From: Erythrophleum ivorense | Lineage: Eukaryota > Streptophyta > Magnoliopsida > Fabales > Fabaceae | Reading direction: 5' to 3' | DNA: 64,000 nucleotides | NCBI GenBank assembly: GCA_026724425.1 | Contig: JAIUCV010000003.1 | Span: 60,689,088-60,753,087 of the forward strand | Shown here: positions 21,904 through 33,017 of the stretch, one piece after another | Numbering within the stretch: the first letter of the stretch is position 1 | Layout of the letters: each line of letters begins with the position of its first letter | The notes under the pieces: model-generated | Told to the model about the DNA's origin: nothing | What the model saw: only the letters and a program-made list of their open reading frames with translations | Databases searched by the model: none | Translations under genes and position numbers: made by a program

Positions 21904-24779
21904 TGTAACAGCCAAGAAAAAGAAAATAGAAAGGAAATGAGAAAAGAAAAAGAAAAGAGAAAGCTGGAAAATTTTCGAAGAGCTAAGAATTTTCTAAGTC
22001 TTCTCGCCATAGCGAGAAATGGAATCGCCATAGCGAGAATGCCTCCTCGCAATAGCGAAGATGTTCCTAGCTATAGCGAGTGCGGCATTCCATACAGAAA
22101 CCAGGGAGTTGCTAGCCGTAGCGACGCCATAGCGAAGGCAGAGGTCTAGAATAGACACGATCTCGCCGTAGCGCTGCCATAGCGAAGGCAGAGGTCTGGA
22201 ATAGACACGAGCTCGCCGTAGCGAGGGCACTAACTCGCTATAGCGAGAGCGGTCCAGAAAAGCGAGAAAAAGAGAATTTGACTTTTTAAAAGCTTCCAAA
22301 TCTCTTCTTTCTTCTTCTAACCGACTCAAACTCGTCTTAGGAGAGAGAAAAGGGCGGAGGAGAGAGAGAGAAGCTGAAGAGAAGAAGAAAGCACAAGAAA
22401 GGTAAGGATTCTCATGGCTTCCTCTTAGTATGTTGCCCTTCTCCCCTTTTCCCCTCTTTCCCACGGTTCAGATGATAGAAATGGTTAGGTCTTGAGTTTG
22501 GTTCAGAGGAGAGAGAGTGGGAAACCATTCTTGAGAGAGATTAGAAGTATATGGTCTTCTCTATCTTGCTTTTCCCCTTCTTAAGAGCTTATGAGTTGAA
22601 AAAGAAAGGGGATAGCTAATGGACCCTAGAGTGAGGAAGAAACCTAGAGTGAGAAGCTCAGTAGAGCTAATTAGAAGTGATCCCTAGCTTGAGAATTGAG
22701 TAGTAAAGTATTAATTCCATGCTTTTGTGTGGTTAGGCTCAAGAGGAACTCTCCCATCTAGAAGTTATTGTGAAAACCAACAAGGGAGGAGTCAAGTGAC
22801 AGAGCAAGTTGAGAATAGCTAGCAAGGTAGTTCTCTCCACCTTCTCTCATGCCTAATTGTGTGTTTACATTGTCTTGCTTGTGTGTATGAATGATATGAG
22901 TTATGAGAAGTGTGTTAGCATGATGATGTGTCATGATTGAGATGATGTTTTAAATGATTGTTTGGTTTGCTTGAGGAAATGGAAAAGCCAATAACCCTAT
23001 AGCCAAGGTGAGGATGAGCCGAAGCCCTAAGTTGGTTGAGCCAGGTCTCCCAAAAGTGAGGTTGACTCCCAAAGAGTAAGGGTGAGTCTAAGAACCTCTA
23101 AAGTATGGGAAGGCAAATCCAAAAGCCATAAGGGAAGGGGTGAGGCCGATCCAAGTACTTAGCAGGCTTTTGAATGTTATGCATGGCCATTTCATATGTT
23201 TTCCATGTTTCATCATGGTTTTATATGCTAACATACCATACATGCATAATGAGACTTGTTGCATGCAATACATGTATGTTTGAATGAGAGTTGAACTATT
23301 GAGATTCCATGAATCTCACCCTCCCTCTCCACCATCCAACCATGCCAGGTGGGCCGAGTGAGATTAGAGATGGGAGCAACCACCACCAAGCATGAAGCTA
23401 GGGATAGAAATGAAGAAGAGTGTAAAGGATTTTTGTAATACATTGTATATGAGAGTCGTAAATGTAAAGCAATGATGTATATGATGTAATTCCTAATAGT
23501 TTTGTAAGATAATGTATGTATGAATGATGAATGTATGAGAATGAAGTTTATGATGAATGAAGAGGCAATTTTGATATGCAATACTCAAAGTAGTATAGAC
23601 TATATGGGTGCATAAGTGGGCATGGGATAGTGAGTTTCCCCAATCTAAGTTATTAGACACTTGAGGCATGATTGATAGCTCCTATAGATGCTTTCTCATG
23701 TGCTCAAAGAGTCATAGAAGTAGAAAAGCCAAGATTGGACCCTATGAACTCCACTTTTGGCCAAGAAAGGGCCTTCTTGCACATGATGTCATAGATTAGC
23801 CATATGACCTCTTCTTGTTATGAGATTTGACATGTAGCTAGATCATGATTAGAGCTTCTTGGGAAGCTAGAGTTCATGTCATTTAGAGGTCTATAGCATT
23901 TTCTATGATTTTTTCAAAGTTGACATCAGGATTTCGGATATCGGAAAACACTGTTCATTTGGTCAGTTTGAGAAACGTGTCATCCGAGGGGCAAACGTAG
24001 TCCAATGGCTACGAAATTTTATACACAGAAACTAGATGGTCACAGTGACTTGTAGGAACTGGAAGCACCGCATTTAGAGGTCTGGAGAGGAAGTTATGCA
24101 ATTTCGAAGTTCCTGCCCAGAATCAGACACCCAACCAGACCCGAAGTACTGTTTCATCGGTTTCGGGGAAATTGTCTTGGTGAACTGATCTGGAGATATT
24201 TTTATCCTCTAGCTAACATCCACATATTTCCATAGAGATATAGTTTATGAGCATTGGATTTTTGTGGAATTAGTTAGACATTTTCAAAGTCCATATCAGT
24301 AAACTGTGACAGCAAAGAAGCCCCCTCTGACCAGTGAACGATTTCGATGTCAAACACAGAGCATGTAAGATATTGAGACTTATACTTATTTTTAGCATGA
24401 AGTAGACGTCTCAAGCTTTCTAGAATGACCCAGATCATGCAGTTACGATTTTTCTGCATTTAGTTATGAATTTGCAAACTTAGCCCAGAAATGAAGCCAA
24501 ATCTGCCAATAGCGAAAATGCATGTCTCCAATCCCTTTTTGCTTTCCATGAGTTCAAAGCATATTGTGGGGATTGAAATAAGTCTCAATAGTGTAATTGA
24601 GCATGAGGAAGCATAGAGAGAGCTCAACCGGTCCATGTTACTTCTAAGTGGATCTCTACCCACGCATAGTGCCATAGAGAAAGAAGCATAAGGTAGAGAA
24701 ATTATCTCCCTTGTGAGTTCCGCATGTGTACATGAGTAAGAGGGCATGTTGGGTATGAGCTAGAGGTTAAGGTGTTACA
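21904..24779 (+). mobile_element. Large solo LTR, TGTAACA family (duplication CTTCA)
   Basis: A 2,876-bp element starts TGTAACAGCC and ends GGTGTTACA, with terminal inverted repeat TGTAACA. It is flanked by CTTCA at 21899-21903 and 24780-24784, and the host LTR resumes exactly as in the uninterrupted copy (CTTCACTCCTCCAAGC). The termini resemble those of plant chromoviruses of the Tekay/Del type, but no coding region is present to confirm this. A palindromic-word cassette lies at 22003-22256 and GA-rich runs near 22340-22400. Confidence 0.9.
22003..22256 (+). repeat. Palindromic-word cassette CTCGCYATAGCGAG, copy in TGTAACA LTR
   Basis: About ten copies of a 12-14 bp word occur in 250 bp: CTCGCCATAGCGAG at 22003, TCGCCATAGCGAG at 22025, CTCGCCGTAGCGAG at 22212 and the perfect palindrome CTCGCTATAGCGAG at 22234-22247, among others. 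Spacers between words recur, including GCAGAGGTCT followed by AGACACGA (twice) and CCATACAGAAACCAGGGAG. Confidence 0.85.
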
Positions 24780-25223
24780 CTTCACTCCTCCAAGCTTAAT
24801 GAACCACCAAAACCACCCAAAAATGCCTCTTGGACATTCAGAAACCTCCTCTGTTGCTGAATCCCCGAAAACCTAGCTGCATCTCATGTTTTTATCCTCA
24901 TTAATCAAAACACAGAGTTTTGACGTCGATTTTCGCAACCGCATCTTCAAATAAAGCAATTGCATCTTTGCCTGGAGTTTAAGAACAAAATAATAGCTTT
25001 TATATCCTTATAGATAATAATTCTGAAACAAGAAATATTTTCCATTAATGCAACATCTACTCAATCATAATTAATCACAAATAACTTCATTTCTCTCTTT
25101 CACTTTCAATTCCCTAAATTATTTAAAAATAGTGAATAAATCCCACTAAAATTTTAATAGATGACTCACAAATTTAATCAAATTAACTATAAGTAATACA
25201 AAATATTGAGAGTCATCGCTCAC

Positions 25224-26605
25224 TCTATATTAGTGTAAATTTACTTCATCTGCACATTATAGGTGATTTCTGTTTATATTTGCTAATTTCATTTAATTAC
25301 TATTTTCTTGTTCCATTAAGCATATGTTTGCTTCACTCTATACTTCCTTAATTTAAATAAATAAACTTTAGATTATTTAATTTTTTTATATTCTATACTT
25401 ATTCACCGCCTCTATATATGATTATCAACTTTTTGCTAAGCCAACCACCCCAAACTAAGATAAGGAATGTACAGCTTGCCTAACCAAGTTAGAATAAAAG
25501 AACTATAATTAAGGGTACTCGCAAAAGAGTAAGAAAATAAATTAAACATGCCAACACAAGCTTATGTGCACACAACCTCAAGAGTTCCTGATTCACAAAG
25601 ACCTATACAATCGCGTGCTCTATGAATAAGTTTGACGTCCCTCAAAGGCATTACAGTTAAAGTGAAGAATCCAACAATCAAGGGCACCTCCCAAGGTATG
25701 AAACTATCAATTGTATTCTAGTAGCTTTATATAATAAAGGCAAAGGTATGTGAGAGCCTACAATCATCATAAGGACATATAAGGTTACTATCCTATGAGG
25801 CTTTGTCTCGGGTATCTCCATAGAGAAAGCAATTAGAGTTTGTTGACTGGAATCCAAAGTTTGCATCTTCAATGAAATATTATGAGTATGAAGTGCTATG
25901 CAACCTCATCCACCAAAGGCTCATACGAACCCACTTCAGGTAAACACAAAGTAATGCAAGAAAAATTAAAAAATACTTGGAAACCGTAATTCCATAAACA
26001 ATAAAAAAAACTCTCAACATTCATAATAAATATCCTGCAATCATAAAATTACAAAAAAAAGAAAAAAGATCCTACATTACAAATCCCTATCCAATATCCT
26101 TATGCCTTTTTTAGCCTTCTCCTGTTGAAGTTTTATGACCGCCTTTGCCTTGAGAATCCTTAGGCAAAAATCTAAAGTGCTCGCTAGCCTTACCCTTCTT
26201 CAACCATATAAGAACTTTACCAATACGCCTTTGTCATCCTTGAAAGGCCCTAAAGAGGATGACTCTTTGCCTTTAGATTTGCCCTTAATGATAAGCCTGT
26301 AAAGCTCAAGTGAATATACATACATATTACATATATATCATACAAACAAACACACACAGAGGGAGTGTACAGACTTCAAACCTATACCCTCGCTTTATTT
26401 ATTTTTTATTCTTTTTCCACTTCATTGTTTCTATTATCCCAATATTGCCCTTTGCTTATTGTGCTAAAGGTTGGGTTTTTTTTTAGTCATTTCTCTTTGT
26501 AATTTCCTCTGCATGTCCTTAACACCCTAGCCATCTTATCAAATCAACAGGGTTGAAAGATTGGACAACTAGAAGCGTCATTCAACTTCTCTATTTCTAC
26601 TTAAC
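25224..26605. other. AT-rich sequence, no gene recognised
   Basis: No LTR or MITE ends seen. A minus-strand frame near 26130-26300 (GKSKGKESSSLGPFKDDKG) looks protein-like but is short and unidentified. It may be old retroelement sequence. Confidence 0.35.
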
Positions 26606-26608
26606 TTA

Positions 26609-27302
26609 GGTCATGTTTGGTATATGGGAAAGTCTAGGGTTGGAATAGGAAAGGGAGTGGGAGAGCTTATTTTGTCCATTTGGTATGCCAGATAGAGCAC
26701 TCTATGGGAGAGCTGTCTCCATCAAACTTAGGAATCTAGTCTTTTCCATAATATGGAAGGAAAGCACGACATTATTGGGAGAGTAAAATTTGGTGACCAA
26801 TTTGCCCCTGAAGACTATGACTTCTTTGAGCTCAAAATGGACACTGTCTGCTAAAAATTGTGCTCAAGCTCACCCCTATCAGAAAATCCATGCCTTCTGC
26901 TGAAAATGAATGACCTGTGCTGGTAGTGAAGAGGTTGAGTTTCAAATTCAAGAACAGAATGAATAATGGATGAAGTGCTTCATTCTTCTTGGCTGCATGA
27001 ATGATTGATGAAAAGAAATGAATGATGGCTTCATCCTCCTTGGCTTCAAATTCAAGCATAGAAGCTCCAGATTCACGTAGAGGATGGAGTTTAACAATCT
27101 TTTGTTAATTCTAATTAAAAATCATAGCATTTTATTAATTTTTTACTTAAAATATTTTAGTCATTGTATTACCTTTCTTTTCCATCTTTATTTGGTTTCT
27201 ATCTTACCAAACATAATTAAGGGTTATTAAATTCCTTTTCATTCCTAATCCTTATTTAATTTTTATTCCATCAAAACTATATCCTGCATACCAAACGAGG
27301 CC
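26609..27302. mobile_element. PIF/Harbinger (Tourist-like) MITE, TTA duplication
   Basis: The left end GGTCATGTTTGGTAT and the reverse complement of the right end GGCCTCGTTTGGTAT agree at 12 of 15 positions. The element is flanked by TTA at 26606-26608 and 27303-27305. A 3-bp TTA/TAA duplication with GTTTGG-containing ends is typical of Tourist-like elements. At 694 bp with no transposase it is non-autonomous. Confidence 0.75.
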
Positions 27303-27495
27303 TTAGTTCTTTCCTCTTGCTTCAATTGTTTGCACTATTCTCCCCCTACTTCAGTAAAGTCTTGTTGCTGATTTTTAGGCAGTATACTTCGTGTAGAATG
27401 GTCTCTTTCTTAGGCTAAAACTTTAGCTTCTTGATGGTTAGTAAGGCATACTCATCTTCTCCCTCAAGCTCCCTTATTTTTTGTGCATCGAGCTC

Positions 27496-29070
27496 TAATA
27501 AGTTTCTAAATTATCATGATTTTTTTTAATATTTTAAGGGACTTATCACATGAATATTGAATTTATTTTATGTTTTTTATATATAAAATTAATCAAGTTA
27601 ATATTTAGTAAGTTTTGGCTTTATTTCTTTGATTTTGAGTTAATTTGTTGTATTAGTTAAGTATACATAGTATTTTATATATTTATCTAGATTTTTAGGT
27701 TGTTAAATTGTTTAACTTGGTAAGTAGATTATAAATATTAATTAGATAAATTTTATATTTTTGTAGGGTTACAGTTATAAAGAAATAAGTTTTGAAGTTT
27801 TGAAATGCAAAGCAACAGTTATTGAGATTTGTTGGAAAAGGATCAAGAGAAAAAGAAAAAGTAAAAGGAAGAAACAAAGAAGAAAAGACAAAAGAGCAAA
27901 AGATGGTGCTCAAAACCATCGCTAAAAAAAATGTAGCGCCGTGCGACAAATTTAAGTGCCGTGGCTTATGGAGAAACATAAACTACTTCACCGCGGCGTA
28001 AAATTTCACGCTGTGGTGCTTTTCATCGCTACAAAAAGAAATTCATTTGCGCTGCAGTGCATTTGAGTGCTGTCGTGGAGCAGTTTATTAAAAAATGCAA
28101 AACACACTATTTTTTAGCTGCAGATTTTAGGGTTTTAAAAGGTTTTCAGCACTTCTTCGAAGGAGGCCGCCATTCTGAAGCTTTTAGGGAAGAGAAAGAA
28201 GGGTTTGGAGCTTCAAATGCCATGTAAGAAGCTTGGGTTTGGGGAAGATTCATTGATTAATTCAGTTTTTCTCTTCTTCTCTTACTTTTCCTTATATTTC
28301 TTTGCCCATTTGATTTATGCTCTGTTCTTAATGTTGCTCTTTCTTATACTTATAAGCTAAACTTGTTGATTTGGGATTGTAATGAACCCTAGTTTGTAAT
28401 ATGTTGGATTTACTGTCTTTATTTGCAATTAATGTATAAATTAATTACTCAATCCTTATGCTTCATACTTCTAAATGTGTGAAAATCATTAGATGATTTG
28501 GGTAACCTAAATGAACTTGGAAAAGAGATTTTAGGACTTGACTATGGATTGTGTAGTGTGAGTTCATGAAATTTATAATGTTGAGTGGATTGATTCACTT
28601 GTAGGATAAGAATATATCTACTGGCCTCACATAACCATATTAGGACATATTCTTTATTAAGCCTCTAAATTAATTATAAAAGGAATTATGGATTGATTAG
28701 GGGAATGTCTGTATGTAATTCAAAAGATGCTTATAGGTAAATTAGAGTCCTAGCCTATTAATGACATTAAGAGTAAGATAAGGAGAGGTAATTAGTTCAT
28801 ATGAAATGCTAGAGGAAGTCATAATCTCAAATCATTTTGCTTTCCCATTTCATCTAGAATGGTGTTTCTCATTTTTTTTATTTTATATTTTTAGTTTAGT
28901 TTAATTTTACATCACCTTATATTGTTGGCTTGATTTAGATTAAGATGCATAATTTTAATACTTAGTAATTAACTTAGCGACAAATCCTCATGGGAACAAT
29001 ACTCTATTTATCACTTTATTATTGTTGTGATACGTATACTTGTGTATATGCTTTCAAAAATAAAGCAACA
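27496..29070 (+). mobile_element. Solo LTR, Athila-like (duplication AGCTC)
   Basis: AGCTC flanks the element at 27491-27495 and 29071-29075. It starts TAATAAGTTTCTAAATT, parallel to TGATAACCTCTCTAAATT at 16389 with the TG changed to TA, and ends AAAGCAACA, as does the LTR at 2124-3836. Late landmarks include CCTCATGGGAACAATACTC near 28985. A word cluster lies at 27925-28075, including CACCGCGGCG, CACGCTGTGGTGC and GCGCTGCAGTGC. Confidence 0.85.
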
Positions 29071-29075
29071 AGCTC

Positions 29076-29703
29076 CCTCTTATTACTTAAAAAATAATAA
29101 TAATTCTTCATGCCCTTCCTTCCTCTCATGATTCTTGATTGAATGGTGCAGAATTAGTATTTTTTTTAGGCTACCTTGTGAGTGCTATTGTGTTCGTTGT
29201 GAAGCCAAGGAAGTGAGCCATATTTTGGGTCCAAATGCAAGCTTTGCACATGTATGTATTTTTCCCTTGAACGGTTATTTCATTCCTTCCAATCCATGAT
29301 GCTCAACTACCATGTGCTTCTTGTGTGTGTGCACGACTGTAGCATGAGATTAAAGGTGTAGCATCAGCCATAATATATATATATATATATATACAAAAAA
29401 AACAAAATTCAAAGAGCCAAGATGCTAAATTTGTGGAGTAGTATGAGGCTTGTCATTATCAATTAAGATTTACATGAATTTTGTATGTTTGGGAAGCCAA
29501 GTTTTGAGGCTTTTGGGGACTATAAGATTATTAAAGAGTATGGTCAATTTTTTGAATGATAAATGGAATTGGTCCTAGTCAAATTTAAGATATGACTTGC
29601 TTTTGCCCATTGTCATATATTCATTCATTTTATGTAAGTATGTGATAAACTCAAAAATCATTGGAAAACACTAGTGATAAGTAAAGATAAAATTTAGACA
29701 ACT
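29076..29703. other. Spacer with TA microsatellite, no gene seen
   Basis: A TA run at about 29368-29391. Nothing else recognised. Confidence 0.35.
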
Positions 29704-31005
29704 TGACCACTAAAAATTATATGGGCTTCCGCAAGTGCATGGATCGGTTCAATTAGTTCAATGATAAGTAAAAGTATTGTTCCCACGAGGAATGATTTAA
29801 ATGCAATTAGGCAATGCACAACCCCCTTTCATCCATGTTAAGCTACCAATTAAGCAATTCATGATTTAAAACTAATTTTCAACCAAAACAATTTAAAGAA
29901 AACTTAGTTGGCAAGGAAAATTTAGACAAAAATCCAAGGTTTTGAAGTTACCTAGAGTCACTATTCCCTTGATGCTTACTAGAACTTAATTACTTGTTCA
30001 ATTGCAATTAATTATCACCTTGTGGGTTAAGAGATTCATAAGCTATAATCGTCCGTCGATGTAATTATAGCCCTACTCTTCCCTAAACTCTAAGTGTCCG
30101 TAGAATTATATTAGAGTGCATTACAAAACCATAACCCTCTACAAACCAATTAAGGCAATTAGGTATATTTCTATCCCAATTACAAATTAGAATAATCTAA
30201 CTTAATCTATCCAACTCTTAGGTCTAATTAGAATTCCTTTTTCAAGGTAAATTCCAATTACCCAAATCAATTCCAAGAGGTGGCCAATCCCTAAGTAAGC
30301 ATTAAGCAAGAGGAAGATACACAAAGCTCCAATCATTACAATCAACAAGTAAAACAAAGATTTAGTTCACATCAAGTTTATAGTGCTCTAGGTAAAGAAA
30401 AATTTAGCTACACATAGCTAAATCTACCATGAATCCCAATCAAATACATGGAGAAGATGAAGAGAAACAGAAAAAACAAACAAAGGGATGAGAGAAATGC
30501 AGAAAGTTGAACTCTCCCTTGATTCTTCCTCTTCCTTCACTCCTCCAAGCTTGAAAAACCTCCAAAGACCACCCAAAAATGCCTCTTGGATGTTCAGAAC
30601 CCCCCTCTGCTGCAGAATGAATGAAAACCTAGCTGCAATTTGTGTTTTGTATCCTCATTAATCAAAACGCAGAGTTTTGACGCCGGGTTTAGTGGCTGCT
30701 TCTTCAGATAAAGCGACCGCTTCTTTTTCTGGAGCTTACCGAATTTAGCAGCCACTTCTTCAGATAAAGCGACCGCTTCTTTGCCTGGAGCTTATCATTG
30801 AATAAAATTCTGAAACAAGAAATATTTTCTATTAAGGAAACATCTACTCAATCATAATTATTCACAATTAACTTCATTTCTCTCTTTCACTTTTGATTTG
30901 AAAAATTATTTACAAATAATGAATAAATCCTATTAAAACTCTAATGGATGACTCCCAAATTAAATCCAATTAACTATAATTAATACTAAATATTGGGAGT
31001 CATCA
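29704..31005 (-). mobile_element. Athila-like LTR, reverse, no target duplication
   Basis: On the minus strand it starts TGATGACTCCCAATATTT and ends GTGGTCA. It aligns with 21065-25218 minus its insert. The flanks CAACT and TAGTG differ, so it is not a simple solo LTR. The four bases AACT on its left match the first internal bases of the family, which suggests deletion or unequal exchange. 30679-30800 holds a tandem duplicate of about 62 bp with the word AAGCGACCGCTT, present once in the LTR at 21065-25218. Confidence 0.85.
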
Positions 31006-32564
31006 TAGTGTAAGTATATGTGGGTTAGAAGTGGTTAAGAAAAATAGATAAGATATGGCAATTAAAAAGGGGAGTTAATGCATGAAGTATATTCAAATTG
31101 GTAGAAGGTAGAAGAGATAGATAGAATATGGAGTATTAACTTTAATAAATAAATAAATTGTGCAACTCGAACAAATCAATTATGTCAGTAGGATGAAAGG
31201 GAAATTATTGGTTATCATAGTTGAAGAGACTTGTTAAGCTTAGATGTTTGAAGGAAGGAGAGGAAATTTATTATGAGATAATTTAAGGTTATTTAAGTAC
31301 TAAAACTTGTGAATTGGTGTTATAAAGCAATTGGAAGAAGTAGTCATAGCTAAGAAATTGGCAGAGGATATGATAGGAAAGTCTTATGTCATCCTAAAAA
31401 GTAAGCAATGTCGACTATGAGCATCATATAATTTCTGCTTCCTTTCTTTGTTTTCAAAGTTGATTATACATTTATGTGGTTAGCATTGTTTTTTATTCAT
31501 TATTCATTAAATTATTTAAATATCTATATAAATTTTACTATATCATAGGGACAAACCATTCCTTAATCCTATTTTTGTTTGAATGTAAAGATTTTGGTTA
31601 ATATGCTCTGATTTTCTATCCATTATGCATCTAATGAATTATTCGGATCCCATTCTTTGACTGAAAGTAGGCATAATTATGAGTTTTAGTATTTTTAAAT
31701 GTGTATTTTAAACACATTTTATGGGAATTGTCTATTATGAAACCTTGTAGCTGTTAGCATAGTGCACCATGATTTGTACTCTAGCTAGCAGGGATATTGT
31801 TAATCTTGTGTGGTTGGGCACCATATGTGGATCTATTCTGATTCCTCGCGAGCATGTTGCTCAATGTCTATGTGATTTGCTTTCGCGGGTTGTGTGCTCT
31901 ACATCTGATTTATTGGTATCAATTAGACATTCTTATTATAATTTAGAATCATTTTTAAGAGAAATTATTGATTTTGGTATTAAATATTCCATTTGTTGAA
32001 TTATGAGTTGGATGGAACTTTCATGTGAAGTTGTGTTTATTCTTTATAGTTGGCCTTGTTTACTCACTAAGTGTTTGCCTCATTCCTTTTATTTTTGATT
32101 TGTTTCAGATAATAGGTTTGAGCTCGATCCCTCTTCAGCAACTTAGGATTGGCACCTTCTTGCATTCTTGGTGAGCCCCACATCTATTTGCATGGGCATG
32201 TTTTGTTAATGTATTTAGAATTTATTTTGCACTGTAGAATGTTGTATATAGAAACTGACTTATTTTGATCTGGATTGATAGTTGAATTTCCTTTTAATGT
32301 TTTTGAACTAGTTGAATGATTTATAAAAATTTGAGAAGGTCCAATTTATAGGAGAGATTTTGTCAAAATTTCTATAAGAGTCCATTGAAACTAAATTTAT
32401 GTAATGCATATATGATTTGCAGTTGTTTTATTTGGTTCTGATATTTGATATTGAATCTTAAGGATATTTACTAATTTTTGATAGAATTTTAATTTGATTT
32501 TGGCTTACAAAAAAAAATTGGCTATCTTCCATGCCAATCATACCTTTGGTTGCAGGGTGTGACA
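31006..32564 (+). mobile_element. LTR-like fragment ending GGGTGTGACA
   Basis: The final about 600 bp resembles 37980-38606 by eye: TTTACTCACTAAGTG, AAAATTTCTATAA, and an end GGGTGTGACAAAG against GGGATGTGACAAAG. Such ends are common in chromovirus LTRs. The left boundary is not defined. The frame at 31769-31999 lies inside and I do not call it. Confidence 0.4.
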
Positions 32565-33012
32565 AAGCCCAACAGGAGCGACTCGCAGTAACCTTGCAAC
32601 AGCGATAACCATCAAACTAGTGAAGTCTTGGGGATTAATCACTATCACTAACAAATTCAAATTCACATTCTTGCCCCACTCGAGCACCTGCGAATTAAAT
32701 CTACCTTGCTGTTCTTAGGTAGCTAGGCAAAATCTTCAAACATTTACAGCTAGAATAAGCACCAACCCTACCTAACAGGAAATAAACGAGCACAAAACGA
32801 CACAAATTGCTTAAGAGACAAGCCTATTGACACCTGGTCCATGGTGATAACTCCAGTGCATGACAATACCAATTCCGACCTCATCAAAGCCAAAACCTTA
32901 GAACTATAGCTCCAAGCAAAATCTAAAAGATGATCTAGCGCACTTCCGAAGCTTTCTTTATACCTTTCCAACTCAAACGTCTCTTTAGCACACCCCTAAA
33001 GAAATGGGAAAG
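32565..33012. other. Older sequence left of the solo LTR
   Basis: Continuous with 34436 onward if the solo LTR is removed. A minus-strand frame at 32768-32971 matches nothing I know. I suspect an old, unidentified repeat. Confidence 0.35.
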
Positions 33013-33017
33013 GTGCG

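Larger units (their letters stand above)
21065..25218 (-). mobile_element. Reverse Athila-like LTR interrupted by another LTR
   Basis: On the minus strand this runs from CGATGACTC (family start TGATGACTC, first base mutated) to TAGTCA. It aligns along its length with 29704-31005 once the insert at 21904-24779 is removed. It is the 5' LTR of the reversed outer element: primer site on its inner side, target duplication CTCAC on its outer side. Confidence 0.85.
12023..25223. mobile_element. Composite Athila-like Ty3/gypsy insertion with inverted interior
   Basis: Outer ends are TGACCATG (12028) and GAGTCATCG (25218), flanked by identical CTCAC at 12023-12027 and 25219-25223. Both outer LTRs are in reverse orientation relative to the family start TGATGACTCCC and end GGTCA. 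The interior gag-pol nevertheless reads on the plus strand behind its own half-LTR and primer site. The right side carries a complete reverse LTR with its own reversed primer site (21040-21057). Two younger solo LTRs are nested inside. The matching 5-bp duplication suggests the whole is one integration, later or already rearranged. Confidence 0.8.

Noticed and set aside
22003..22256. CRISPR-like array
   Set aside because: Repeats are short, degenerate dyads with irregular, partly repeated spacers, in a plant LTR; CRISPR does not apply.
21786..22464. Long minus-strand frames over the palindromic cassette
   Set aside because: They arise because the CTCGCYATAGCGAG words and CT-rich tracts lack stops; phase is not conserved in the cassette at 33276-33485.
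31769..31999. 76-codon plus-strand frame
   Set aside because: It lies in LTR-like sequence and shows no known motif.
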